Source of the DNA: Actinostola sp. cb2023
Lineage: Eukaryota; Cnidaria; Anthozoa; Actiniaria; Actinostolidae
DNA: 64,000 nucleotides
Reading direction: 5' to 3'
Assembly: GCA_033675265.1 (NCBI GenBank)
Contig: JAUJYZ010001242.1
Coordinates: forward strand, 41,168-105,167
Shown here piece after piece: positions 1 to 8,837 of this stretch; position 1 is the first letter of the stretch, and every line of letters begins with the position of its first letter. The notes below the pieces were generated by a model. It had not been told where the DNA came from. It searched no databases and saw nothing but the letters and a program-made list of their open reading frames with translations. Both the position numbers and the translations under genes were made by a program.

Positions 1-314
1 ATGAAAAAACATTGGCCTATAAAGTTAGCTCTTAGTGAAATGAAATAATGTGACTACTTGTAAACAGCCTATTACATACACAGAAATGAAGGGAAGGTTT
101 CTAGACGTTTGCACCATCTCAGTACAATTACTAATATAAACACACCCAGCTGAATTGGTGATGTTGACAAAAAGTGTAAAACATAACCTCAGTAATTGAG
201 TAGATGCAGGTATCATTGCAAGTGGGACAATGCATGTGTACTAGGTGTGTCTAGTCGGCATTTGCCAATAAGCCCTCGTTTCTTAAGGCATTCCGAATGT
301 TTTGTGAAATATAG
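1..314. other. No gene seen
   Basis: AT-rich sequence without a convincing exon or repeat. It lies just downstream (minus sense) of the stop codon of the split reading frame that ends at 315. Confidence 0.4.
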
Positions 315-386
315 CTATGAATTGGCAGAGTATAATTTGTCTTTGTACTGATCTTCCTCGCAAGGAGTTGTGCTTGGCCATGGCAC
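315..386 (-). pseudogene. 3' part of a reading frame split by the Gypsy element
   Basis: If the LTR element at 387-4836 and one GGCAC copy are removed, the minus-strand frame from about 5093 runs on through the junction and ends at the TAG at 315-317 (last residues KLYSANS). I do not recognise the protein. The smooth join of frame supports a genuine coding exon or old transposon ORF that was open when the LTR element landed. It could also be chance, since this piece is only about 24 codons. Confidence 0.4.
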
Positions 387-529
387 TGTAGAAACTACCA
401 CAAATGAATGTGTATTTTATGGACTTTTAATACTCTCTTTGCTCGACTCCATTCAGTCCGTCCCTCGTACAGCCTAGTGCGCATGTCTGTCACGCGCTCT
501 TCTAGTTAATGTAACGCTACGACATTACA
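387..529 (-). repeat. 3' LTR of Gypsy element 1
   Basis: 143 bp with TG...CA ends, apparently identical to the copy at 4694-4836. It is the 3' LTR in the sense of the element, preceded by the polypurine tract at 530-544. Confidence 0.95.
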
Positions 530-544
530 TCTCTTCCTTCCTCT
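530..544 (-). other. Polypurine tract of Gypsy element 1
   Basis: On the minus strand AGAGGAAGGAAGAGA directly precedes the 3' LTR. This is the expected place for the plus-strand DNA primer. Confidence 0.8.
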
Positions 545-634
545 AGAGAAAATGTTCATGTCCTTATCTATATAACGTATGAAACTCAAAACAGTTAGTA
601 AATAACAATGACTGCATGTGACATTGTATATTGT

Positions 635-1036
635 TCAAGTAGAATAGTCATTCAAGTATTCAGGAGCTCTCCGGTTTCTTGATGATCTTCGCAAGGGAGG
701 TGGTGTTCCTGGATCCTGTGGATCAGCATTTGACTGTGCTTGACTTGATGTCTCATCAGTCTCGTTGTTTGGGTGGAGTTCCTCCTCCTCATCACTTAAC
801 GTGAGTGGTACTTGTGTGCTAGAAGGTATTTTCTTGAAGAAGGATGTGTTTCTGGTCACAGTGTACTCTGCGTTGTGAGCTGTAATCATGCTTCCTTTCT
901 TTTCTTTTACTTCCAATGGTTCAGGTTTAAACGGTGTTGACAGCTTGTTCTTCTTTGGTTGTTTGACTAGTACTTTGTCACCAACTTTGAGGTCTGACGC
1001 TCTGGCATGGTTATGTCTGTCTGCATACTCTTTCAT
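635..1036 (-). CDS. Integrase C-terminal region and tail, Gypsy element 1
   Basis: 133 codons in a different frame from the main gag-pol ORF, whose stop it overlaps by 4 bp (ATGA). The sequence holds a basic, chromodomain-free integrase C-terminal module (VGDKVLVKQPKKNKLS, then a beta-rich stretch ending RNTSFFKK) and a proline/serine/arginine tail. In related elements this region is continuous with integrase. The frame stays open upstream to roughly 1125, so the likeliest reading is a one-base indel between about 1090 and 1130 rather than a separate gene. A translational frameshift cannot be excluded from sequence alone. Confidence 0.7.
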   Translation of the reverse strand: MKEYADRHNHARASDLKVGDKVLVKQPKKNKLSTPFKPEPLEVKEKKGSMITAHNAEYTVTRNTSFFKKIPSSTQVPLTLSDEEEELHPNNETDETSSQAQSNADPQDPGTPPPLRRSSRNRRAPEYLNDYST

Positions 1037-4000
1037 CTGTTCTTTCCTCTTGGCGTCATTTTGCCTGACCTCTGGTGATGCTTGATCCTGTTGTAGTCGA
1101 GCATTGTAGATTTCAACTTTCTTCCATTCAACAATTCTGAAGGTGATTTTCCTGTAGTACTATGGGGTGTTGCTCTGTATTGTCGCAGAAAGGTGAAAAG
1201 CTCTTGTCTCCAGCTTTTGTGCTCTATGACAGCAGTCCTAATGGCTTTCTCTAGGGTTCGCATCAGTCTTTCTGCCTCGCCATTTGCTCTAGGCCATATT
1301 GGTGTTATCTTACGATGGTTAAAGCCAAGATGAGTAGCAAACATTTGAAAGTTCTCACTGTTGAAAGGTGGCCCATTGTCGGTTCTGACTACATCTGGAA
1401 TTCCTTGTCTGGCAAAAATGCTGTCTAGATGTGGAATTACTGCCTTTGCTGAGGTCGACCTCAAGATTTCAACCTCTGGAAATCTGCTAAAATCATCTAC
1501 GACCACTAGTAGGTAGTCCCCATTGGGAAAGGGACCACAGAAGTCTATGGACAGTTCTTGCCATGGTCCTTGTGGTAGAGGGGACATCTTTAAAGGCTCA
1601 CATGCTGGGCTTGAGTTATGATTTGCTGCTTGACATGGTAGACATTGCTTAATCATCTCTTCAACCATTCCGTCTATTCCTGGGAACCAAACCGAGTCTC
1701 GCAGAAGGCGCTTTGTCTTGACTATGCCTTGATGACCACTATGGGCAAGCATAATCATTCGTTGACGTAGGGTTTCAGGAACTATTATGCGAGTACCTCT
1801 CAAAATCACTCCATTTGCCACAGTTAGCTCTTGTTTGACTTGCTGATATTCACAGACATCTCTTCCAGCTTCATACCATCTTTGAGTGGCTATCACTTTT
1901 GCCAGGTTTTGCAGTGTATGATCTTTTGCTGTTGCATCCTGAATCTCCTGGAGAGTAACTGCATTGGGTACAGCGTTTGCAGTAACGAAATTGACATAAC
2001 TATCAACTCTTGACAAATGATTAGGACTGGTGGAATGTTTTGGATCTGGATGCCGGCTCATATAATCAGCGGGATTATCTGCCCCTGGTCTGTAGACCAC
2101 TGTGATCTTGTACGGTTGTAAGCGCAGCTGTAATCTCTCAAGTCTTGCAGTTGCTTTGCAGGTTGACTTGTTGAAGATTGTTTCAAGTGGTTTATGATCA
2201 GTGATGGCTTGGAAGGATGATCCATGAAGATATAAATGGAAGTGTTCAGTTCCCCAGACTACTGCCAGCGCTTCTCTTTCCGTCTGACTGTAGCGGCTTT
2301 CACAATCGGTGAGGGAGCGGCTTGCATATGCTACAACGTTTCTTCCTTGGTCATGTGTCACTTGTGCTAGAATAGCCCCAAGTCCAACTGGGCTGGCATC
2401 AACAATCAGTTCAGTTTTGAGCAGTGGATCGAAGTACTTCATTACTTCAGGAGCTGCCATGCTAGCTTTGAGGGAAGCAAACGCATGTTGTTGATCTGGT
2501 CCCCACACCCACTTTGCATCCTTGTGTGTGAGTTGACGAATGGGGGCAGAGATGGATGCAAAATCCTTGATGAAACGTGCTAGGTATTGTGCAAAACCTA
2601 AGAAGCTGCGTGCTTCGTTGGCATTCTTTGGGGGGCTTGAGTTAATCAACGATGATATTTTCTTGTCATCTGCGCTGATGCCTTCTGCAGAAAAGTGATG
2701 GCCAAAGAAGTCAATGGATGACTGGTTAAACAAACACTTGTCTGGGTTTGCAGTTAGATTGTTATCTCTCATTCTCTGGAGGACAGCTCGAAGTGCATTG
2801 TCGTGATCATCTTGTTGCTTGCCAAAGACTATTATGTCATCAGAGATGTTTCTTGCACCTTGAATTCCTTGTACTGCTTCCTCTATGGCTTTCTGAAAGA
2901 TTTCTGATGCTGAGTTGATCCCAAAACTCAGACGCTTATAACGAAACAGACCAAGATGAGTAGCAAAAGTAGTAATGTTCCTGGAGTCTGCGTCTAATTC
3001 CAACTGGTGGTAGCCTTGGTTTAAATCTATCTTGCTGAAAACAGTTGACCCATTAAGATCAACGATTAGATCTTCGACTGTGGGCACTGGGTGTCGTTCT
3101 CGTTCTATGGCTTCGTTGGCAGCTCTCATGTCGACACATATACGTATTCCTACTTTCTTGGGGACTATCACTATGGGTGAGACCCAAGGAGTAGGGCCTT
3201 CAGCTCTTTCAATTATGTCGAGGTCTTGTAGATTCTTGAGCTCAGCTTCAACTTGGTCGCGCATGTGAAATGGTACTCTTCGATGTCTCTGAGCAAGTGG
3301 CTTGACGCTACTATCAATGTGTAATTTTGCAGTCTTGTCTTTCATCTTCCCCAGTCCCTTGAAACAGTCACTGTATTCATCCATGATGCTTGTTCCTTTG
3401 GGTGTTGATAGGGTGTTCACAATGTGCAGCAGTCTGAGGTCAGTGGCCGTTTTGTAGCCCAGAAGATTTCCATCCGCTCCATCCACAACATAGAATTGAG
3501 CAATATTTGATGTATTGGTGACTGCTGAGATGACATTGGCTTCGAACTTCCCCAGTACTGGTAAAGGCTTGACTGCTTGGTAACTATATATCTTCTTTGA
3601 AGTAGGTGACAAGGGGATGTTCAACTTGTTGTAGGTATGTGAGTCAATGACATTTACACCAGCTCCAGAGTCAATAAGACACTTGACTGTCTTGTTTCCA
3701 ATGGTGACTTCACTAACAGGATGTCCTTTGTCTTGGAGAGAGTGCAGTGTAACATGATAGGTGTATTCTTCATCAGTGGAATCATCAGACTGATCATCCG
3801 ATTCTTTCTCCTTAGTTGCGTTGACTCTCTTGCTAGTTGATTTACTTTTGCACACTTTGGCAAAATGACCCACCTTCTGACAGTTCCGGCAGGTCTCATG
3901 CAGAGCTGGACAGGGACGACCTTGGTGAGGGTAGTTTCCTCCGCATCTGTAGCACTGCTTTTGATCCGTCTTTGTCCTCACGTTTCGTGGTTTGACCATC

Positions 4001-4566
4001 TGTACTTCCGTTGCTTTGCACAGTTTTTCGTGTTCCTCGATGCCTTTAGCTTGTCGTTCAGACATTTCAAAACCTCTGCCATAGTCGAGAAGAGCTTTGA
4101 GATTCATATCTTCTCGCAGGGCTCTACGTCGTAGCCGTGTTGACGAGCAGGATAGAATGATATGAGATTTAATTTCTTCTTCCTCATTAGTGAACTCGCA
4201 AGTTTGGGCCAGGCGTCGTAGTCGTGTGTAGTAGGAATCTAGCGATTCACCTGAATCTTGTGTAGCATTTCTGAACATGTAAACTTCGTAGGTTTTGTTT
4301 ACTTTTGGTTGAAAATAAACATTTAGTGCAGCGACTGCAGCTTTGTAATCCTTATCTTCTCCTTGATCTGGTAGCGTTTCAAAGATGTCGCTGACCTCTT
4401 CGCCTGCTGAGTATAATAATAGTGCTCGCTTTCGTGTAGGATCTTTGATATCATGTGCAGCGAGATACATCTCAAAGCGTTTAAACCATTTCTTCCAGCG
4501 AGGACCAATGGAAGTATTATCCTCGTGAACAGCAAATGTAGGGAATGGCGGTAAGACATTCGCCAT
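1033..4566 (-). CDS. Gag-pol polyprotein, Gypsy element 1
   Basis: 1,177 residues starting at MANVLPPF, about 130 bp inside the 5' LTR. Gag occupies roughly residues 1-200. Two zinc knuckles (CYRCGG... and CRNCQKVGHFAKVC) lie at about 205-239. The aspartic protease motif LIDSGAG is near 298, reverse transcriptase covers about 440-620 with ISDD near 574-577, and RNase H begins with IVDAS near 723. The integrase zinc finger (H-H-C-C) is at about 942-978, followed by core catalytic Asp near 1008, Asp near 1063 (RTDNGPPF) and Glu near 1099 (NGEAER). All catalytic residues expected for the family are present. The final 20 or so residues look out of frame relative to the family and the true C-terminus continues in the ORF at 635-1036. 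The protein would be made in the cytoplasm and assemble into virus-like particles. Confidence 0.93.
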   Translation of the reverse strand: MANVLPPFPTFAVHEDNTSIGPRWKKWFKRFEMYLAAHDIKDPTRKRALLLYSAGEEVSDIFETLPDQGEDKDYKAAVAALNVYFQPKVNKTYEVYMFRNATQDSGESLDSYYTRLRRLAQTCEFTNEEEEIKSHIILSCSSTRLRRRALREDMNLKALLDYGRGFEMSERQAKGIEEHEKLCKATEVQMVKPRNVRTKTDQKQCYRCGGNYPHQGRPCPALHETCRNCQKVGHFAKVCKSKSTSKRVNATKEKESDDQSDDSTDEEYTYHVTLHSLQDKGHPVSEVTIGNKTVKCLIDSGAGVNVIDSHTYNKLNIPLSPTSKKIYSYQAVKPLPVLGKFEANVISAVTNTSNIAQFYVVDGADGNLLGYKTATDLRLLHIVNTLSTPKGTSIMDEYSDCFKGLGKMKDKTAKLHIDSSVKPLAQRHRRVPFHMRDQVEAELKNLQDLDIIERAEGPTPWVSPIVIVPKKVGIRICVDMRAANEAIERERHPVPTVEDLIVDLNGSTVFSKIDLNQGYHQLELDADSRNITTFATHLGLFRYKRLSFGINSASEIFQKAIEEAVQGIQGARNISDDIIVFGKQQDDHDNALRAVLQRMRDNNLTANPDKCLFNQSSIDFFGHHFSAEGISADDKKISSLINSSPPKNANEARSFLGFAQYLARFIKDFASISAPIRQLTHKDAKWVWGPDQQHAFASLKASMAAPEVMKYFDPLLKTELIVDASPVGLGAILAQVTHDQGRNVVAYASRSLTDCESRYSQTEREALAVVWGTEHFHLYLHGSSFQAITDHKPLETIFNKSTCKATARLERLQLRLQPYKITVVYRPGADNPADYMSRHPDPKHSTSPNHLSRVDSYVNFVTANAVPNAVTLQEIQDATAKDHTLQNLAKVIATQRWYEAGRDVCEYQQVKQELTVANGVILRGTRIIVPETLRQRMIMLAHSGHQGIVKTKRLLRDSVWFPGIDGMVEEMIKQCLPCQAANHNSSPACEPLKMSPLPQGPWQELSIDFCGPFPNGDYLLVVVDDFSRFPEVEILRSTSAKAVIPHLDSIFARQGIPDVVRTDNGPPFNSENFQMFATHLGFNHRKITPIWPRANGEAERLMRTLEKAIRTAVIEHKSWRQELFTFLRQYRATPHSTTGKSPSELLNGRKLKSTMLDYNRIKHHQRSGKMTPRGKNR

Positions 4567-4678
4567 CTTGTTGAGTAGCGTGGCACGTGGCGTAGAAGAA
4601 AATGCCGTTAATCTTGACTGTTATTCTTTGAATGTGGCTGTAAATTGTCTCGAAGACGTAGTTGTATCTTGTTCGTTG

Positions 4679-4691
4679 ATCCTCGTCGCCA
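4679..4691 (-). other. Primer binding site candidate, Gypsy element 1
   Basis: Minus-strand TGGCGACGAGGAT two bases inside the 5' LTR. The same 13 bases occupy the same place in Gypsy element 2, which supports a tRNA primer site. I do not assign the tRNA. Confidence 0.7.
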
Positions 4692-4693
4692 GT

Positions 4694-4836
4694 TGTAGAA
4701 ACTACCACAAATGAATGTGTATTTTATGGACTTTTAATACTCTCTTTGCTCGACTCCATTCAGTCCGTCCCTCGTACAGCCTAGTGCGCATGTCTGTCAC
4801 GCGCTCTTCTAGTTAATGTAACGCTACGACATTACA
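4694..4836 (-). repeat. 5' LTR of Gypsy element 1
   Basis: 143-bp direct repeat of 387-529, followed by the second GGCAC target duplication at 4837-4841. Confidence 0.95.
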
Positions 4837-4841
4837 GGCAC

Positions 4842-5093
4842 CAGCAGCTGTGGGTCTTTCTTGATGAAGACAGTTACTCTCTTGTTTGCCCGATGAACCC
4901 TGATACTTTGACACTCACAAAATGAAGGAGATAGAGTGGCAATTGATGTGTCGAACTCCTGTTGAGACAGAGCCCTTACTTGTCTTGCAGCAAACTTCTT
5001 GAAACACCCATATGTGACAATCGTACCATTGAAAAGTATTAAAGATGGAACTTTGGATGTCAATACTGGAAGGCTGATTTCTTGGTTTGTCGC
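4842..5093 (-). pseudogene. 5' part of the reading frame split by Gypsy element 1
   Basis: A minus-strand frame with no stop from about 5093 to the insertion point. It contains the run RVHRANKRVTVFIKKDP just before the break. An upstream in-frame stop near 5096, or a splice acceptor inside this stretch, marks its 5' limit. The family is not recognised. The frame resumes exactly at 386-315 once the LTR element and one duplicated GGCAC are removed, so the retrotransposon has interrupted it. Whether it was a live exon or part of an older mobile element (the neighbouring Merlin unit begins about 5131) is open. Confidence 0.4.
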
Positions 5094-5130
5094 AAGCAGA
5101 CTCCGTTATGGATTTCACAAACTAAGGAGA

Positions 5131-5370
5131 ACCGAACCTTTGATGTCTTCAAAGCAATCAGATTCTTTGCGCACTAAGCGGCAGGCTTTTTGTTTTTTGT
5201 ATTTGCTACGTAACGCACACGTAACGAAGGAAGATCGAATATGGACGAAATACTCAGTGCAATTTGAAACGAATAATTCCAATAATAGAAACTTGAACCA
5301 GAGCGCTAGCTGTTCAGGCTGGAGTTGGATTATGTCAGCTGGAAGATTTTGGAACACAAACAGACAAACA
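5131..5370 (+). repeat. Duplicated 5' module of the Merlin element, first copy
   Basis: This segment is a diverged direct repeat of 5700-5955. Both start ACCGAACCT..TTTGATG, share the block CTACGTAACGCACACGTAACGAAG (with small changes) and then the start of the transposase reading frame up to AACACAAACAGA. A third, shorter piece (about 5478-5570) repeats only the leader. The first copy does not lead into a transposase body. Confidence 0.75.
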
Positions 5371-5699
5371 GACGGCAAACCTCCAACCTTACAGTATCGC
5401 TCAATATTAGTCAAGTCGCAAAAGATTTCCCACGGGATCTTGGGACCGGTTCTTAGCATGTTCCAAAACGCGGTATTACATAAGAAAGAGCGATTGGTGG
5501 TTTTTTTTTTGCTACGTAACGGAGTTCAGAAATGGACATGTTAATGTTATTCAACTTTAGAGAACGAGAAAGTCATACCAATATTTCAATGACTGAGAAA
5601 AGTTAAAGTTCTCTGTTGAACATTTTGCATGATCTCAGAACTTAATTTTCCTTAATTTTAGCGGTGAATGAATACACAAAAGGATTAATTGAATATGCA

Positions 5700-5955
5700 A
5701 CCGAACCTCTTTGATGGCGGTCTTTTTGTCTTTTTTTGTTTTGCTACATGTAACGCACACGTAACGAAGCTAAGAAATGGGCATAATGTATTTCAACTTT
5801 TGAAAACGATAAATCATACTAATATGGACGAAGCTACTCAGTGCAATTTGAAGGGAATGATTCCAATAATAGAAACTAGAAGCAGAGCTGTTCAGGCTGG
5901 AGTTGGATTATGTCAGCTGAAAGATTTTGGAACACAAACAGATCGGTGTGGATTA
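5700..5955 (+). repeat. Duplicated 5' module of the Merlin element, second copy
   Basis: Direct repeat of 5131-5370. This copy carries on into the transposase body, so it is the functional 5' end of the present unit. Confidence 0.75.
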
Positions 5956-6887
5956 ACTCCGAATGGAAGTTATAACAGGAGAGACGCAAGTCAGTCTTCT
6001 TACTGGACTTATGAAGACGTACTTGAACATGTTTTATGCAGCAAAGTGACGACTATTGAGTGGCTTATGGAAAAGAAAATAATAAAGAGTTCAAGGAAAT
6101 GTCCACAGTGTGAGAGTGAAATGAAGCTTCAGGACACATGTACATGATCGCTCTGATGGCATTTTGTGGCGGTGTACAAAGACAGCAAACAAGAAGCGGC
6201 ATAGAGTAGAACTGAGCATGAGAAAGGGAAGCTGGTTTGAGAAGAGCAATCTAACTCTTGAAGAGGCCCTAAAGTTTACCTATTGGTGGTGCCAGGGACT
6301 TGAACAGAACCAAATAAAGAGACAGCTCAGGATGAGTCCAAACAAGGCCGTAGATTGGGATATGTATTGTAGAGAGAGATGTGAAATGCTATTGATGAAT
6401 AGTAGTGAAAAGATCGGAGGGCCAGGAAAGAGAGTACAAATTGACGAGAGTAAGGTTGGTAAATGGAAATATCATCGAGGGCATCATGTTGAAGGTCAGT
6501 GGGTGTTTGGCGGCATAGAGGAGGGATCAAGAAAAAACTTTTTAGTTCCAGTTGAGGATCGAAGTGAGAATACTCTTCTGCGTATTATAAAGGAATACAT
6601 TGAGCCGGGAACAATCATCATATCGGACTGCTGGAAAGCATATTGTAATTTAGAGAAGCATTCACAAAACTGTAAACCACTCAGTAGAATTTGTGAACGT
6701 GGAGGGAGATCACTCCAACAAGATCGAAGGCCATTGGCGATTAATGAAAAGCAGTTTGCCAACATTTGGCGTTAGAAAACATCATTTCACTTCCTATTTA
6801 TCTGAGTTCATGTGGAAATACGCTAACAGAGACAGTGATCTCTTTACAGTTTTTATAAGGGATTTAGTTATTGCTTTTCCACCTGAA
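5824..6887 (+). pseudogene. Merlin (IS1016-like) DDE transposase, two frame breaks
   Basis: A transposase of the Merlin superfamily, the animal relatives of bacterial IS1016/IS1595 elements. It would cut and paste DNA in the nucleus. The start chosen is ATGGACGAAGCT, where similarity between the duplicated modules suggests coding begins. In order: an N-terminal part to about 6138 with a zinc-ribbon half CPQC, a frame change near 6139-6144, the other half WRC, and then the catalytic core. The core shows QIDESK (first Asp, codon 6443), VEGQWVFGG, IISDCWKAY (second Asp, codon 6625), a second frame change near 6664-6674, and NKIEGHW (catalytic Glu, codon 6726). Coding ends near the stop at 6888. 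All three acidic residues survive, but the two shifts make it a pseudogene as read. Terminal inverted repeats were not located. Confidence 0.85.
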
Positions 6888-6890
6888 TAG

Positions 6891-7871
6891 AATAATTATT
6901 ATAACAATAATCACAGACAATTTTCGTTATTATTCAGGATATGAGTTATTGACATTATTTAAGTCAATTGATCAGTTGTAATGAACTTGAAGTAGAATAA
7001 ATATTTGAAAACGGCGAATCCGTGAAATAATTTGATTTGATATAAATCAGGATGATCAGTATACGGCAGTAGAAACGTGTTATATGTACTAATAAAATTA
7101 ATATTTTTAAAGAACGATTAATCTTTATCAATACTCTGAGAAACGTGCATTAGGAATGCGGAGCCACAAGAATGGTGAGCCATGACTCCACACTCGTTGT
7201 CTTTATGAAATTATGTATGCAGAACCAAGGCTCCACATACGGTTAAAGAATTGTTGGGGTATTCTATAGTTTAGCCATTTTCCCTTCAATTTGAGTTGAA
7301 TTTCAAATTTAATTTCTTTTTACTTTAATTATTATTTGTTAATCAGTCCAGGATTTATTTTATTTTCAATCGTACAAAACTTATTTCGGACAGCAGCAAG
7401 TTGACCTATGACTATGTACATGCATGTATCACTCACACTCCGCTGTATAAGCAATATGGAGATGTGCTGACAAACACGGTTTGGTATTCAGTATTTTAGT
7501 CTGAAACAGAATTAGACACAATAATTATTATACGTTGTTGGAGTGTTGTTGGTCAAAAATTCCATGAAGTATTAAATAACCACTTCCGCCCACCCTCTTG
7601 GGATCTCTATGCTTAACTAAGCTGCCCATATGCAGCTATTTTTAGTATTGCAAATCCACCAAGTTGTAGTAGAAGGCTGGGAAGGGTCGGGAAGGGAAAG
7701 GTGAAGGAAAAGAGAGAGAGAGGCAGCCTACATGTATATATCAAAATACTATGACAGTTATTAATGTTTCTACATGTACTTTAGTTCAAGAAGGTATTGT
7801 ACTATTGGATCATGGAATTTCTCCATATATGGCGATATCGTCCATGAGGTGAGTGTATATGCCCAGGGGTG
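6891..7871. other. Intergenic, no gene seen
   Basis: AT-rich DNA after the Merlin transposase. A short purine-rich patch (about 7676-7725) is the only compositional feature. The right end joins a dispersed repeat (GGGATAGGGTA type) into which Gypsy element 2 inserted, because its left flank continues at 12351. Confidence 0.4.
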
Positions 7872-7876
7872 GGGAG

Positions 7877-7995
7877 TGTAATATCCCAGAAAACACACGA
7901 GTTTGACTCAACGGTTTAATCCAGCTCACACTTCACTCTCACTCGCTCGGTGTCCTGAGCATGTGTCCTGCTCACGTGATCATGACGTCATTACA
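7877..7995 (-). repeat. 3' LTR of Gypsy element 2
   Basis: 119 bp, paired with 12232-12350. Two differences are visible: CACACTTC/CACATTTC and GACGTC/GACATC. Confidence 0.95.
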
Positions 7996-8009
7996 TCTCT
8001 TTTCCCCTT
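7996..8009 (-). other. Polypurine tract of Gypsy element 2
   Basis: Minus-strand AAGGGGAAAAGAGA immediately before the 3' LTR. Confidence 0.8.
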
Positions 8010-8144
8010 GGAAGAAAACTAATTAACATTATCTTTCAGAAAACAAAGTTTCTCAATATAAACTGAACAGAATGTTCTTTGACTTCAAATACTGTCAATG
8101 TTATTTCTCAAAAGTGTTTAATGTTTTTTTTTAGAGATTTCATC

Positions 8145-8837
8145 TCAGAGATCCAGTCTATCTGGGGTTTTGCGGTTCATCCTTAGTGGGTAGCGCCTCT
8201 CATCTTGGCTCTTCGCATCAGTGTTCTCTTCTGCCTCAGCTTTACATGTGGGTGGGGTTGCCTCAGTCTTCTCTTGGCTATCTTCTACGTTGGGTGTGAA
8301 ATCTTCTTGCTGCAGCTCTGTCGTTGTGTTGTTGGGCTGCTCACACCTAGTATGATACTGCTTTACATCACTAGTGTTCCTGTAAAACACTCTTCCAGGA
8401 TTACAGCAATCAGCTACAATGACTTGATTTCCTTTCCTTTCCTCCACTCTGTACTTCCGGGTCTCAAAGGTAGTAGACAGTTTGTTTTGCCTCTCTTGTT
8501 TCAAGAGTACAATATCACCTGGTTTTACCTCACTGGTCTTAGCATTCCTCTTGACATCTGCATACTGCTTACTCTTGAATTTTATGAGTTGATCCCTGTC
8601 TCTAGTCTCTTCATCTCCATGCACTGGTTGTGACAGTTCAGGTAGCTTAGTCCTTGGGTGACGGCCCATTAACAGGAATGCTGGTGTGCTTCCTGTTGTC
8701 TGTTGAGGGGTTGTTCTATACACTGCCAGGTACCTGACCAGCTCTCTCCTCCAATCCTTTCCCTCGGCTTGTGCTAACTTCAGTCGTTTCATGATTGAAC
8801 GTTTTGTCTCTCGACCTCTCCGTTTGCTTGTGGCCAC
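8145..8837 (-). CDS. Integrase C-terminal part, Gypsy element 2 (shifted frame)
   Basis: 230 codons as an open frame, of which the first few residues are out of register. From SIMKRLKLAQAEGKDW onward it is the continuation of the integrase core interrupted at the end of the main ORF. It contains YRTTPQQTTGSTPAFLLMGR, a typical post-core segment, then VKPGDIVLLKQERQNKLS and a beta-rich module, and ends in an acidic/proline tail. It is offset by one base from the main ORF near 8797-8800, consistent with a single-base deletion. It probably belonged to one polyprotein. Confidence 0.85.
   Translation of the reverse strand: MATSKRRGRETKRSIMKRLKLAQAEGKDWRRELVRYLAVYRTTPQQTTGSTPAFLLMGRHPRTKLPELSQPVHGDEETRDRDQLIKFKSKQYADVKRNAKTSEVKPGDIVLLKQERQNKLSTTFETRKYRVEERKGNQVIVADCCNPGRVFYRNTSDVKQYHTRCEQPNNTTTELQQEDFTPNVEDSQEKTEATPPTCKAEAEENTDAKSQDERRYPLRMNRKTPDRLDL

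Larger units (their letters stand above)
387..4836 (-). mobile_element. Ty3/Gypsy LTR retrotransposon 1
   Basis: A complete 4,450-bp element on the minus strand. Two 143-bp LTRs starting TGTAGAAAC and ending GACATTACA look identical base for base. The 5-bp target duplication GGCAC lies at 382-386 and 4837-4841. A primer-binding-site candidate abuts the 5' LTR and a polypurine tract abuts the 3' LTR. The body encodes a single gag-pol frame (1033-4566) with the order gag, protease, reverse transcriptase, RNase H, integrase, typical of Ty3/Gypsy (Metaviridae). The ISDD reverse-transcriptase motif and two CCHC knuckles recall the Mag-like branch. Identical LTRs imply a very recent insertion, although the integrase C-terminus sits in another frame. 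Confidence 0.95.

Noticed and set aside
6891..7300. Terminal inverted repeat of the Merlin element
   Set aside because: No sequence matching the 5' module in inverse orientation was found.
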